DNA of 64,000 bases from Diprion similis (Eukaryota; Arthropoda; Insecta; Hymenoptera; Diprionidae): contig NC_060106.1 of NCBI RefSeq assembly GCF_021155765.1, positions 4,161,501-4,225,500 on the forward strand, given 5' to 3'. Below are positions 15,001 through 28,900 of this stretch, piece by piece; the first letter of the stretch is position 1; each line of letters begins with the position of its first letter. The notes below the pieces were generated by a model that saw nothing but the letters and a program-made list of their open reading frames with translations, ran no database searches and was not told the DNA's origin. A program made the position numbers and the translations under genes.

Positions 15001-17039
15001 GGTTTGTACTTGACGATTTTAAGGAAGATTACTTCAGTTGTTTTCTTAAGCGCGTTGTAGAAATGATGGGAGAATATAACGTTTACTTCAGCCATCGCTC
15101 GGTTGTAAACATGTATACATGCGTGTGTCTGCGTGTTCAGTTTTGCCCAAGTGACGCAAGAAATGTAATAAATGCACAACTGGTAATACAAATTTTCTCG
15201 GTTTACGCAACCAAGACTAACTTCATACGATTATATTTATATATGCGTAAGAATATAATAACTATTGGTTTCCAACACGTAGTGAGAAATGAATAAGATA
15301 TAATACGATACACTTTAATAAGACTACTGGACGTTCACAGGCTCGATGTATCGCGTTTACAATACGATATGCGGTAATCACGCAAGGCCCGGGTTTTCTC
15401 AGGGATTCACGGTATAATTTCAATCAAGGCTTATTCCACCTGCATGTGTGTAGAGATACTACCCGACCATAAATTCATTTGAAACGATCAAATCAGTGAT
15501 TATAAACTCAATTGCAAGAAGGATAAGAGATTGTTTCTTTCAAATCTGATTTACTGCTCGGTTAAAGTTGATTTTAAAAATTAAGAAAACAATTAAAACG
15601 TAAACGGTCGGGTAATTCCATTTAATCGATTCACCTTACAGAGCGTGTCATCTTTGGCCGACAACATCTACTTGAATCAATGCGTTTTCAATTCGATTTC
15701 AGCCCGCATTTTGTTTGGATCTTCTTTCTGTTGTACATAAATTTTTTTATTTAAATCATTTTCATTCTTTATTTGGTTTTCTACGTAAAGTATGATGTTT
15801 GGAACCAGAAAATGCAGTTTCCAGTTTCTTAAGTCTGTATTATATAGACTGAATATTTTATAATTTTTAATGTATATTTATTCGGGCACCACACATAATT
15901 ACCATTCAAGACATTTTGGAAGAACGGTAATAAAAAATTCAGACAACACGTACCTTCTACTCGTGTAATAAAAAAATGGATAAAGTCTCGCAGGAATTAT
16001 TTTTAACAGCACTATGTTTGAGTACATTACATTTATACTGTATATATGTATACTTATGGAGAAAAGATGTGTAGAAAATAATTTACGTACATAGTAATAT
16101 TGCTCTGAGCAAGTTTTTCAAGGACGGTAATTACATGCCCGTTTTATTGCGATGACTTTTATCGATTTTGTGCAGTGTAATATACGCACACAAACATACG
16201 TAAGATCGTGTCCTCTGGTACCAGGATTACGGGCTCTCGATCCGATCGTTCGAAACTCCTCAAAACCGTTGTTGTCAATTAATTAATTACATTACCACCG
16301 TTGGGTGTAGGTACATAAAATACAATAATATGCTACATTGTGGCATGAAATGTGCGTAAAGAGGCCTTTCACTGACAGAGCACCTTGACATTTCGAGTGT
16401 ATTACATATATATGTATTATACCAGGCCCATGAAGAGGCGGGGATGAACAGACCAACGAGTAGCCAGACGGCTGCATCAGCACCATCTGCAAGCTCATGC
16501 GTGATCCTGTCTCGGCGATTATAAATTATAATGAATTATGAACGAGACGAAACGAATTCCTCATATTTGTTACACGTGCTGGCGCGTTATAACGAGAGCA
16601 AGGAAGAGATGAACGACGAATCGAATACCATAGATGCAGAGAAAATGGAGCGAAAGAAGGCGAAAGAAAAACGTGGGCATCAGCTACGCCCATTTTCTGT
16701 CCACTGATCAGGAACAATGAGCCTGCTACGGGTTTCGGAATCTCTCGGTTTCGAATTAAAATTCATTAATTCGTTTGTCGTTTCTGAAAGGGTGCGGCCG
16801 GTGCTACCTGCGGCATCGCAAGCCATATCAGTGGGTAGGTGCCATCAGCAGAGAATAAACATGAATGCTGCTTACCATAGAATAACGTAACCTGCCTTCT
16901 ATATTATAATTTCAAGCTGTAATTTCTGGGGATTATTATTAATCATTGCGCCTCTTGGTCGATAATTTCAACGGCATTATCGCGTTACGTTGCTCCGCTC
17001 GAGTCGGAAACGCTGCGCGAGATATACCGTATGTTCATG
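1..17039. other. gene-free AT-rich stretch
   Basis: I see no open reading frame here with recognisable protein family features. The longest frames are about 120 codons, of low complexity or without homology that I can name, and none joins neighbours through convincing splice sites. The stretch holds simple sequence: a GAT-rich patch near 1050-1080, poly-A runs near 6953, 7748 and 8496, and TTC repeats near 10787 and 11214. The blocks at about 10.9-11.3 kb and 12.5-13.1 kb are somewhat more GC-rich than their surroundings and could be regulatory, but no motif decides this. Confidence 0.6.
11214..11251. repeat. TTC/CTT microsatellite
   Basis: An imperfect trinucleotide run of TTC units, interrupted by TCC and TCA. 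It gives poly-Ser on the plus strand and Lys/Arg-rich shadows on the minus strand. These translations are products of the repeat and are not evidence for a protein. Confidence 0.85.
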
Positions 17040-17301
17040 AGGAAAGTGCGCAACTTATGCGCATGCGTCAAGTTGTTCAAATTTTATTGGCCGTCAGTTA
17101 CCACGTGATTCAATAGCCTACGTAACACCAATTGCGAATGTCAGAAAATGTCCCTAGGAGCCTAACGTTAGCTGTGGGCGTCTAGGGACATCTTCTGACA
17201 GTCGCGATTGGTATTGTGTCGTCTGCTCAATCGGATAGTAACTTTCAGCCAATAAAATTTGAACGACTTAACGCGCGCGCATAAGGTTGCCACTTTTTTC
17301 C
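17040..17301. mobile_element. MITE-like inverted-repeat element, about 260 bp
   Basis: The left half (from about 17043) reads as the imperfect reverse complement of the right half (to about 17296) over essentially the whole length. Matching blocks, from outside in, are TTATGCGC at the ends, TTGTTCAAATTTTATTGGC against GCCAATAAAATTTGAACGA, and TGTCCCTAG against CTAGGGACA near the centre. The short centre contains the palindrome TAACGTTA. This is the form of a non-autonomous fold-back or MITE element without coding capacity. A long structured RNA hairpin is the alternative. No clear target-site duplication was seen. Confidence 0.6.
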
Positions 17302-20300
17302 TGGACTCAGGGTATATTGAATATGCATATGAATGTTCCCGACTTTGCAGAACAGGTGTGGAATTTAGATTTCGAATGACACCCTGACCGGAGATGTTTC
17401 GAGTCCGAATTTACTATCGTTAAAATTTTTGGAACTAATTCTGGCGAGAACTTTTCAGGAAAGGTCGACTCTCGAAGATATTGCTCGTCCGTCTTGCCAG
17501 GCGATAATTTTCGCAACTTTGAATGTTTGTACAGTAGTTTAGGTGTGCAATCAGCTAAAGGTCAGAATCTGTGATGCACGTCGCCTACTCATGCAATTCA
17601 ACGTCGAGTCAAAGTAAAAGTGCTTGTTGCACCAATAAATGACGCTGCACGACCAACAACAACAGTTTATTGCGGTCCTTTAAAATTCGGTGGGAGTATT
17701 TTGGAATTGCAAATAATTAATTTCAACCCAAGTGGAATCGAAGATTATATTCTCGTATTTTCAACAGTAAAGTTTGTACAGTCTACCGAAAAAAGGAAAG
17801 GTCGAGATACGATATCATACTGTCAAATAAGGAACGGGGATGAAATCGAAGCACAATGATTTATAGTTTAATCCAAAGTTACTTGGGGTCATGAAATATC
17901 TTTAAAAAAATTTCAGAGATCTTGATTTTAGCCTGATTTTGAAAGCTTCAGAGAACTTTCGCAGGAGTAAAACTAAAGAATAAGTGTAATAGATTGAAGT
18001 AGAGTAAAACTAAACACGATATTTTTTAATAGAGTTACTTTCTTGACTTGTACGATTCAACGAATGGATTCACATGTTCACCACCTTCTCGAGAAAGTCA
18101 AGATGTAGTTTAGGATACCACAGTGATACTGCATGAATAGTGAGTTGGTTACGTGAGCAACGGATGAAATGCATGCGGTGTAATTTGGCCAGAATAAACG
18201 CCGGTAGTATAAATGCTACAATGCAAGTGCAGTAGCTCAGATAAACAAGAAGAAGAGAAGACCAACGTGACGTAAGATCGTGTGAAATCAGGCAGAAACG
18301 TAGTTTACTTTCGAAAACTAATCTGTAACTCGAGACACATTGAAAATTGACTGATTTTCACATGGAAGTGCTACCCTCGGTAGAAGCATACGATCCTCGA
18401 AATTATCCTTACATGAGACGATGCGAAACTGCTGGAAAATTGTATTTTCACCGTGAACACTTTAAACGTCAGAGAATTTCTGTAAGTTTCTGAAATTTAA
18501 AGTTTACGTAAGCGTACCTGAATATAATTATCCCGAAAATTAATAGTCCAACTTGAAAGTAGTTGAAAACCTTGCGAAAACAATTGTATCCCAAGGATTA
18601 TGGTCGGGTGATAATTTCGAGGTTGTCGACAACTTGTACGAATCAAGATCGGCGGTCGCGATCGCGCCAATTCATTAAAAACAGTGTCATCGACACGCGC
18701 GATGATAACCTCCCCGGCGAAAATATTATCACATATCTCTCTCCTCTCTTGGTGAAATTTTACGTTCGACAAGGTTCATAGGTTTATTAATTTTTAGACC
18801 TTTGAATCAAGTCCCATATTAATACGATCGATTCATGGAGAGCCGAAATATATCAGTTGTAAGACTTTCAATATTGTAGAAATCGTCGTTTCGATCAAGA
18901 ATTTTCGATCTTTAATTCTCAAGAATGGATACCAGTAATGTGAAATTCTTTGATGATTCTTGAAAAATCGATCATTGTGGCGTTAGATTCGTCGATCGTT
19001 ATTCGATTTTTCAAACTTTCTTTCGATTCTGTTTCTATACGAATCGATTAGCTCTGACTAATGAGTCATTGAAGAAGAATCTAGATTGTATTTTAAATCG
19101 AGATAATATTCTAATAAATAACGACCATCTCTCGTAATTCATTAAACAAAGTAATTTACTGTCTCTTGTAAGACGCAGAACAGCCTGCTTCATGGAATAC
19201 ATAATTTCGTTCCATCAGTCACGAAATAATATGCAATGCGACAGCGATAAGAGGTAAGATGAGTACTAAAATATGAATTATTATTGATATATTATTAGTT
19301 TCCATACGAACGACTTCAACGAAGACTGTGCTGACACACCTAATAGAATAAAAGCTGCAGGGCCAGATGAAAATATTCTAATTCTTAAACGTGAGTGTGT
19401 AAAATTCGACAGCTTCCTCGCACTGTAGTTTTAATAACGTGTTCAACCTCATTGACATTAGTTTTAAAAAAGCGTGTCAAATGTACCGAATATGACCACT
19501 CTAGTATGATATTGACGATAAGGTAATCAGATATGTATATCATGTGGCGAATGTATTTCGCTGCCTGACTGTCGTTTGGTATGGTTGTGAAATCTAAGTT
19601 GGTGAAGAGAGTGCTGCTTGGAAGACAGTATTCAATTTCTGTTCATTCATTTATCATCGTGTGAGTTGGAAACTTTTGTGCTATGCAATGCAAGCTACAA
19701 GATTGGCAAATAATTACTTGAACACTATCAATGGTTTCATATATGACTTCTTGAAGTCATTACTTTGAGTATAAGCATGTATGAAATTTATAGTACTCTG
19801 ACATAATCTATTTTTCTGCCTATCCCGACATTGAAACATTCTTTTTTTATTTTAGACACTGAAAGTTCGACTGAATCAGAATTTGTGCGACGCGACGTGC
19901 GCATGGACAGATAGTTTTTCAAATACGAATAACCAAACGCAGGATGAAACACCAGCATCGAGAGCCTATTTACTTGAGGAATTAGTTGGAAATCACTGGA
20001 AATCACTGGAGTTCGAGCTGTATTTTAATGTTGAAAATCAATTGGAAATCAAGCAATATGCCGAAGATCTTCAAACGTTTAGGAACCACTTGGAGATTTG
20101 TGAAATTCTAATTACACACTTCTTAATATAGGAAATCACCAAGAAATCACTTGCGAATCGCTGATGATTTCAAAGCGAGTGGCCCCTTAGATTATTATCC
20201 TCAAATCTGTCGACAAATCTCTTCGTAATACTTTATGATACATCATTTACTCTTGATGTTGTGTAACTTTCAATGATCAATCAAGTCTTGTGCTACGTGA

Positions 20301-22724
20301 CGTTTGCTAACCAAATGTTTTATTTCATAGTACTTGACTTAGAAACGAGAGTTAATTTTTTTTCGAAAACTCAGTTCAGTATCAATATCGAGTCAATATC
20401 GAAGACTTGGTTTGACAATCCATCCTTCACCTTCAAACCAACCAGTATTGCGATGAAACCGTTTTTCAAGTCATCATGCATCCATGAAACGATAATGATA
20501 GAATTTGATTTACTTTTTAAGGTATGTTTCTAAAAAGGCCCGCCAAGTACCACTTACTAATTAAATTTTTATTCTGAATTTTTATCAATGTATGAGTAAT
20601 TTTGTTTTATACTCACACTTAAGTATCATTCGTAGTTGCATAAGTTTAGGGTCAGTCTGGTCCCATTGCGACTCCAGTGTGATTCCAGAGAGATGTGGAA
20701 GTTAAGGGTTCAGATTCAATCATGCTTTTGCGGCAAATTAACAGTCACGTACTTGGCGGTGATATGTGATTTCAATCTTGTTTGTGAAGGATGAAAAGAC
20801 ATTTTTAACGTTCTTGGCAAAAGATTTTTGTACCGTAGGCGCCTTTTTGGTGGATTACTTATACCCACACTTATATCGCGACTTGGATCTGCCTGCATGA
20901 ACAATCGGACGTCTGGGACGAAGTAATCTTTCGATACGTCGTAGCGACGAATCCGGTCGTTTACAGCGGCAAAAATCCGATTGAAAGAGTAACCTAAGGT
21001 GTTTTGTTTTGATTTTATTTTTTTCTCGCGTTCCATGGATTCGAACCTTGTCTCTGGTCCACGAGTCGTTTGTTACTGTTCAAGATTGTAGGCCGATTTC
21101 GGTCTGATATAATTTCGAGATCGGGTCGTACATACACCGACAAATCTTAAGAAACAACCGGTCCAAGAGCTGCGCACAGTATAATAAACATCGAAATTTG
21201 TTGCGGAAATCGAAAGTCCGCATACACGATTCAAATACCAAACAAACCGATGTCGGATGAAAGGAAAAGGACTAACAAAAATCTTGCCATACGTTTAAAA
21301 CGAATCGGTCCACCTTATGTACCATTTGCCGTGGCCATAAATCCGATCATGCAAACAATAAATCCTGACTTCAACATAGCTGTCTTATTAGTAGGCAGCA
21401 AAAAAAGACATCAGTCGTATATTTGTTCGTGGTTATTCATTTTGGCCAAGTCCTTGTTTCCTCTTTATTCTTTTTACTTGTCTTTCTTGTTGCCAAATTC
21501 GACGACTATTCGCAAATTAATACGGTAACTGAAAATGAGATTGGTACGCGTCATCAGACTATTTATATCTTCTTTGGGTATAATTGTACCTACCAACGCA
21601 AAATCTTCCAAATGGAGAATTAAGGTGTAATAATAACTTGATTCAACGATTTATATGCCATATAAAGTTATAAACACCGTTCAATATAGTTACACACGTG
21701 AAACCAAAACGATCTGATTATCGTATTGCAGTCAAGGTTCCAGGGTTTAATTACATCTGAAATAGGTCGTTAAATCCGTGTACGTGTCTACTACTTTCGA
21801 AAAATATAATGTTTCCCTCAATTATTAACGATATGATTTAGCAATACCGAAAATATTTACCTCGCATCTCTGGATCTACCATATACACACATGTGTACGT
21901 GACTCGTCTTTAGAAATACTTTGCATTTAATCTGGCCTCCTTTAGTGAGGTCAAGCAATACATTTATAGAAGGTTTGTAATAAATTTATTTTATTATATA
22001 GTTCGGGTCTTGCAATGTATTATTTTATAAAACGAAGGGAACCTTGCAAATTATCGTAAAGATTAAATAAGTATATACACGTAAACGGAAATAAGAATTA
22101 TGCATAATTCATCTCATTATTTACGCTTCATTGTTAATTTAATTGCCAAGAGTTTTAACACCATCCGAAGCTCGGATTAAAGGTTATCTCGCTGACAAAT
22201 GACTCTGGGACGTTACACGAGGCTGCAGAGATTCAGTCTCGCGGTTTAGTCTGAGCAAGCCTCTCACAATCATTCTAACTCAAACTCCACATTGTCAGTC
22301 ACTTAGACCTCTGAGAGATGCGCGACCTTCTCCTCATTGCGTGAGATCCTCGTTCATACTCATCTCTATCTGCATCTTTATCTCCACATCGACCCAACCT
22401 TATAAAGTAACTAAGTTCGGTTAAATCACCGGAGAGAATTTTCAATATTCATCGCATGCGTATAAATCCGTGTCGCAGGTATATTTTTAAAACTTAATTA
22501 CACTGCGTCAAAACGTTCTAAGCGAATCTGACAACAAGAGGCCCGAATTTATTCGGTGATCCAAAATTACAGCAGAATCTTTTTTTGAAAATTATGACAC
22601 AACAACTGCAAAGCAGAACAACTTTGGTACGCGAAATCAAGTCACGTTGATTCTGCACGAATGATATAATATGTATCTAGTGTAGAATAGCAGTTTGGAC
22701 AAGTAGAAGTTTTGAAATAAGTTG

Positions 22725-22748
22725 CCCCCCCCCCTCCCCCCCTCCTCC
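22725..22748. repeat. poly-C / CCT tract
   Basis: Ten C, one T, seven C, then CCT-type units: a pyrimidine-only low-complexity tract. The complementary G-rich strand could form a G-quadruplex, and length errors are also likely in such a run. Confidence 0.9.
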
Positions 22749-23197
22749 TTTCAAGTCACTGGTATATACATAAAGAAATAGCCTGCAACCATGAGCAATA
22801 AGATTAACTTAATTGTAATCTTGTTCGTTTGAATTACATCGGTAAAACGTCCGTCAATCAGCCTCCGCAGCCATACGGATTTGATGTTTGAAAAGAGACC
22901 GCGTTCGTAAATTGGTGAAACACGAGCGAGTTCTCTGTGAAACGTTGCAGCGGCGCCTTCTCGTTCACAATGCATATTACAGACACATACACAGATAAGT
23001 ACATCTAGGGACAATCGAGTAAAGAGCATCACGCTGCAGGCTACCGTCACGTAATTCCATAATATATCCTTTAAGACGAATCACTGTCACTTCTTAAGTC
23101 ATTTGTTTTTACACTCAATCGTATTATCCGATGAACGATGACTCGCCTGCCCTTTAACGATCGGTTATACCTATACGTACGTATCTATATCGATGTG

Positions 23198-23229
23198 TAC
23201 ATACATACATACATACATACATACATACG
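23198..23229. repeat. (ACAT)n microsatellite
   Basis: About seven to eight uninterrupted TACA/ACAT tetranucleotide units. The Thr/Tyr/Ile/His-repeat translations in this area are products of the repeat. Confidence 0.92.
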
Positions 23230-24674
23230 TATCGAACAGTTTAATTGCACATCGTTTGCACGCAACCCCGCCATTTATATGCCGATATTATTCGATGCCC
23301 ATGCTGCACGTTGCACAAAGTAAGAAAATACCTGCATGCACGCGGATCAACGTAAACAATCCACCGTACTTGTGCGCCTGGTTCAACAGCTCGTTTCATC
23401 CTCATGTGGTGTACATGGGAATTTAATTGTGATTTCTGTTAGAGACGGATCGGAAGATGATTGATTGGCTCGTTAATTCCACGCAATATCCCGGTAATAA
23501 GTGTCGTATATATTATCGGCGAAGTGAAAATCTGCAGCTGTGCAAATTTCCCGTTGACTCGTACTGGTCGGAAGATCGTTAATCGTTCCAAGCACATCTT
23601 CAGAAATCAATTCACTTCAACACGTTAACTATCCTCTAGCAGTAAATTGCTGATATCGAGTTGGTCGGGTTGTACATATTATTGAGATTATCGCTTTCAA
23701 TGCATTGTCTGGTGGAAAAAATCAAATTTTAACGTTTTTTCCCGTTTGAATGATAGAGCAGGTGTATTATTTATTACATTTCATTATATTATATCTCACG
23801 AGTAATTTGAAAGTCCAAAAATTACGATTTGCCTCTATTAAAATGAAAAACTTAGGTTATGTGATGACAAAATGGCGCAGAGAATCAGGCTCTGACGTCA
23901 TGAGGATATTTTCCAATAGATAGCATAGAAAGTGCAATTGGAGCAGAAGGCAGAAGACGGTATAGCTAATAGATATTACGGAAGAGATCCTCGCTGAGGT
24001 AAGAGTTTACACGAGAGGAGCTTGTTTGCGTGTGGAGTGAAAAGAAGGTTGGTGAAAAAAAAAAAAAAACCATTTCACTACGTGAATCTGGCACACATCT
24101 GTATCTGACTCCGTCTGGTGCAACGGAAAGATTACAGCATCGCCATTAACCGGACCTGCAACTCGGCATACCTACGGATGCTGTATATGTATGTTCATTG
24201 CACGTACCTACCCTGGAAGCGATGGTCAATTGCGGTGCATAAACGCGAGCTCTTAGTTTGATAACCAGACTATTCGAGATCGAGATAAAATGTAAATTAT
24301 TATCGCGAATTTCTTGATATTTTCAATGTGTATCAGATTCTTTTTTTCACCCTACAGCTGCAGTACTTTCGATTTCAACGACGAGACTGAGAACATGCTT
24401 TACGTACAACGATTTTTCAGAAACAGTAAAAAACGCCAGAAGATTTCTCATTGCCTCGTGAATTGCTCGTAAATTTATGACTATATTCACTATGTATTCT
24501 GCGGTAAGAAGGCAATTTTTTTTTCTACATTTAATGCGTGCAAAACCGCGAAACTCGATTGTCTACCAGAGAGTACAATCTGTGAGGTGCACCTACGTAC
24601 CTACAACATCGAGAACGCCTTGGAGGCTGGATATATTATACCAAAAGCCCGTGGCATCATCAGTTCGCCAGTGT

Positions 24675-24697
24675 ACACACACACACACACAGACACA
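24675..24697. repeat. (AC)n microsatellite
   Basis: A short AC dinucleotide run with one AG interruption. It has no coding meaning. Confidence 0.9.
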
Positions 24698-25480
24698 CGC
24701 AAATGTTACGTGAATCACCGAAGCAACGTGTTATTAAATGTTATAGCTCGTGCAAATTATGCAACAGAGCAGGCAGACAGTCTTATACATCGAGAGTAGC
24801 AACGGATCCCCGAAGAGTTGTTATGCACTCTGCAATCGGCGAGAAGAACATTTTACAGTTTACAAAGAATTAGTTGTAAGTGTGGTGCTCACCGAATAAT
24901 ACCTCTACACATATTTGTAGATAGTAATGGCGAATAGATATTGCAGGTATAGTTATTATAAATAAGCCGTGCAAGTGTGTATGCAACGATGTAAAGAGAA
25001 GCATTCTTGCAGTTGATGATTCGTCACGATCCGGGTGAACGTCACTCAACTGCAATATTCTTCGCCGCGTGTATCCATGGTGGGCACAAGTACGGAACGT
25101 GAATAAACGTCAGTTCTTCCCGAGGGTACGTAAGACACGTAAGACTAATACGCGGAGGAACGATTTGCTTTAGAAAATTGTATACCTCGATGAAAACAAG
25201 TTTACGAGTATTTCAATAACGAGTCGGGAACCAAACCGATTGCTTCGGGTATATTTTTTGATCGCAGAATCCGAATCTTGTTACGAAATGCCTTCGGTAC
25301 GATTGGTTTTTGATTGATCGTAATTCAGGGTTGGAATATGCCGGGTAAATTGAAGAAATATAATCAAAATGCATCTCAGCGTTTAAACTAAATTTTTATC
25401 CTTGCTCTAAATTTACAGCATCTTTCGGTCCCGAGTTCTATAGAATAAAATCTACATAAGAGATTGTCATAAATAGAGCT

Positions 25481-25990
25481 CAACCTTAAGGGATGATCGT
25501 AGTATCGACAAATAGCTGATTTTCGCGATTTTTTTTCGATGGTTAAAATACGCTAATTAGTCTGATTTTTTTAATGTCAAACCAAAGCACTCGGGAAGAA
25601 CAAAAAATAAATTTTTAACGGTTATTTTTATTTTTTTTTTTAATTTTTTTTTCTAACGCTTTTCTCGAAACGTGGTTTTTCCAAACAGTCGAAACTCTCA
25701 AAGGTAGAGTTTCCAAGCTATCTGTCTCAAATTTAGACACAGCATTTCTCTTACCATTCTTCATCTTTTTTATTCAAAGAATAACTGTCGAAAAAATAAG
25801 CTGAATGGGATACTTTTTTTTCAAACCACTGCCATTTTGTCAAATTTGATTCAAAATAAAACCTCCATAGAAAGATAGCGGGTTTCATACATACAGTTTG
25901 AGGTTCGTTTAATACCTTAGGCTTGATTTTTTTCCACGTTGCATAACGGAATGTACATGAATTCCGAGCAGAGCTAAAAATTTAAAAACC
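25481..25990. repeat. possible dispersed non-coding repeat
   Basis: This block is rich in T- and A-runs, with phrases such as TTTTTCGATGGTTAAAATACGC that differ from the surrounding sequence and look like degraded non-autonomous transposon DNA. I found no terminal repeats or coding remnant, so this is only a stylistic call. A self-genome repeat search would decide it. Confidence 0.25.
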
Positions 25991-28900
25991 AGCTCAAGAT
26001 GTAGCTCAACCATCAAACCACTGTAACGCGAGAACGCAACGTGCTACAGGTAACAAAAAATCTAAAAAAAAACTGGTAATGAACGTAACACAAGCTTGAG
26101 CTACACTTTGAGCTCTGTTGGAGCTCTTTAGTACACCGTAGAAAATTTTGGGGATGTAGAGCTCTGGATGCGGTCTTTCGTGAGCAGACTTCTGTTTCAG
26201 CTTGTAAAAATTTCCGACAACCTCCTGGTTCGATTCTTGTGACGTTTGTTCGTTGACCCAACGTGTTACGTACATCCTATGACGAAATGTGGTATATAAT
26301 GTACCAAGCGAGTTAATCTTTAATGACGCATGAAATCCTTCCCCCATATATACTGTACAACGATGTTGATGTACCCTAGGAAATAAAATGACCCCAACAA
26401 CCGATTATAGTTAGCGATCGGAGCCGTAAGCTTGGTTGGAATGGCACGTAAACGAGTCTTATAGCGATCCGAGTGTAATTGCTAGAGTCCGAGAGTCTCG
26501 CGTGCCTTCCAGAATCGAAGGAGCTTAGCTCAACTTTTTCGCACGCTCTTGCGGTAGGTTGGTTTATATCCTTTGCACATATCAGCTCGTGCACGCAGGC
26601 ATCAACACCACTTCGTGCAATCTATCGTGAAGATAGCATCTCATCCAGATTGCAGAGTCTAAATCACACTAATTCCTGTTCTTTTCTTCTTGTTTTTTTT
26701 TTTTTTTTTTAGCTCTTAAAACCAGTCGTTTTTTTAACGACTTATTCCATCTTTTTTAGTACAAGGCATTCTTGCAGATCTATGTATTTTACGCTATAAT
26801 AATAAGACTGAGGTCTTAAGTAAATTTTTACCACTAAGCGTAGACGGAAAATGGACCGTAGAGATGATCCGTTTCAGCTTCAGCAACTCACGATCACCCC
26901 AAGGGTAACTCGTCGGTGCGTGTAGGCAAAGTTAACGACTCCCTTGCAAATTGAGGTATGCACTTGGATTTTTACCAGTTGCGAATGGATGTTCGGTAAA
27001 TGCGTTTTACGATCAGTTTCTCTCGCTTTGCTCTGTACCCGGAGAAAAGCGTATCTAATATTGTGCACGTTTGTAAGTCAAACGTGTCTCTAACAGCAGC
27101 TACGAACACTCGTCTGCACTGCATATGTGTTGACGCCTGTCATTACGTACCAATTGGAATGAGCTAGTCGTAGGTAACGCGTATTACGTATATAGGATGA
27201 AACGTAACCGTTTGAAACAGTCATTTGAAGTCTCCACGTGTTTTTACGATCCCTAGATTATAACATACGTTGTCTATATGGAGATTCGTAACATGCTATC
27301 TACTATTTTATGTACGTGTAGGATAATTTTCTACTTCTTTGTAGAGTCGTCTGGGAATCGTCGACTCGGGTAAAATTAATTTCAGCAATATACAATTCTT
27401 TGAGATTTTTGTACCTCACTTTTTAGACGAGTAGACCGGCGCCTTGGAGGGCCTAAGGGCTTCAGGCTTCGACGTCTGGGTGGCAAAAGCAGCGAGTGAC
27501 TTGAGAAAGAGCAGAAAACCATATCTCACCAATTTACGATGTTGAGAGAAAGAGAATTCTGCAGTCCTCGTTAAGCTAGCTACAAAATAGCGGGAAAGAA
27601 TATTCAAGACTCTTTTTGTAAAGAAGACGAGTGTCTCTCACCCAGAAAATGGCGAACCAATAAAGTAAAGATTATTCTCTCTTTCTCTAGTCTCTTTGTG
27701 TTCGTAAACAGGGCCTACATTCCAGTTATTTTAAAAAATCCAGACTCAGTTAGAATCAAACTAGTATTTGGTCAGCAACAATTATCCGCAGCAAATATAT
27801 CACGAATTTAAATAATTATTAAATATCGAAATATTAAGAAAGCACTGCGCTTATGTGAATAGTAAAATATCTGTCAATTATCTATCAATCTGTGGAGCCA
27901 GTTATAAGCTCAACAGCATTCGTAACAATAAAAATTTTTTAAACAAGAATCACAGTTTTCTTTACTTTTCTAGCTAGTTTCGATCACGCCTGTTATAGTA
28001 GAATTGAAAATCTCGCACGAATAATGAATAAATTTATAATAATTAGAGATTCTATGGCATTTAAAGATTTTTCGGTACTCAGTTTATGCTCTTACGCTAT
28101 CCTCCCTCCAGTCGCATTTCATTACACATCTCAATTACTCTCTCATAAAAATGTTACATCACAATCGACTAGGGATTGAAATCAGCTGAATGTATAATGA
28201 ATATACGATTCAATGTACATATAATATAAATTTTGTTTCGCAAATTGTATTGTAAATTTTAAAGATAACACTCGAATTGCATCGCTCGATGCTTAATTCG
28301 CATAATAATATTCTCCTTGAATTATTTAACGATGTATTAAAATCCGCGATATGATTCAAGGATTCCAGAATTTCGATGACATACGTAACCAATATCACGA
28401 ATAACCTGCAGGCACAGCTTTTGCGTGGGAAGAAATGGAAAACTTTCTTCCAAGTAAATTACACGAAGTTGTAAGTAATAAACGTTCATTGAATCTGGAA
28501 TTTGCGATACCGCCTCTCGCGTGGATGAATTTCATTTTTGCCTATTTCTGACTGGTAGGTAGATGATATTTATGCCGTTTAATATGCTCTCTGGCCAGCG
28601 CGGCGTTCATATATATACGGGGAAACGCTTTCATTGCACCGGCAGCTGAAAGTTTGACCTTAGAGCACCTATACTGTAATTTCTGAGCATTGCCGTTCTC
28701 CTGCGATAAATTATTAAATGCTTGTATTACGAAACTGAAGGATTCAAGTATTATTATATATATGTATACATACATATATATACAAGAAAGTAAATGCACT
28801 GACATGGTTTTACCTGCAAGTGCGGGTCCGTTGCTTCTATCACCGACGTTCAACGACAAGACGGCGATATAATTACACCTACCTATCTAATGTTGAAAAT

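Larger units (their letters stand above)
17302..25480. other. gene-free AT-rich stretch
   Basis: No supportable exon was seen. Short open frames lack family signatures and do not link through splice sites. The stretch contains a C-rich tract near 22725, an ACAT microsatellite near 23198 and an AC run near 24675, listed separately. The block at 18.85-19.05 kb is unusually rich in TCGAT and GATTCTTGA words, but I could not resolve it into a repeat. Confidence 0.55.

Noticed and set aside
21034-21060. Minus-strand GGTTCGAATCC resembling a tRNA B box
   Set aside because: No matching A box, acceptor stem or cloverleaf could be formed with the bases on either side.
26006-26347. 113-codon minus-strand frame
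   Set aside because: No domain, membrane or signal features that I recognise, and no linked exons.
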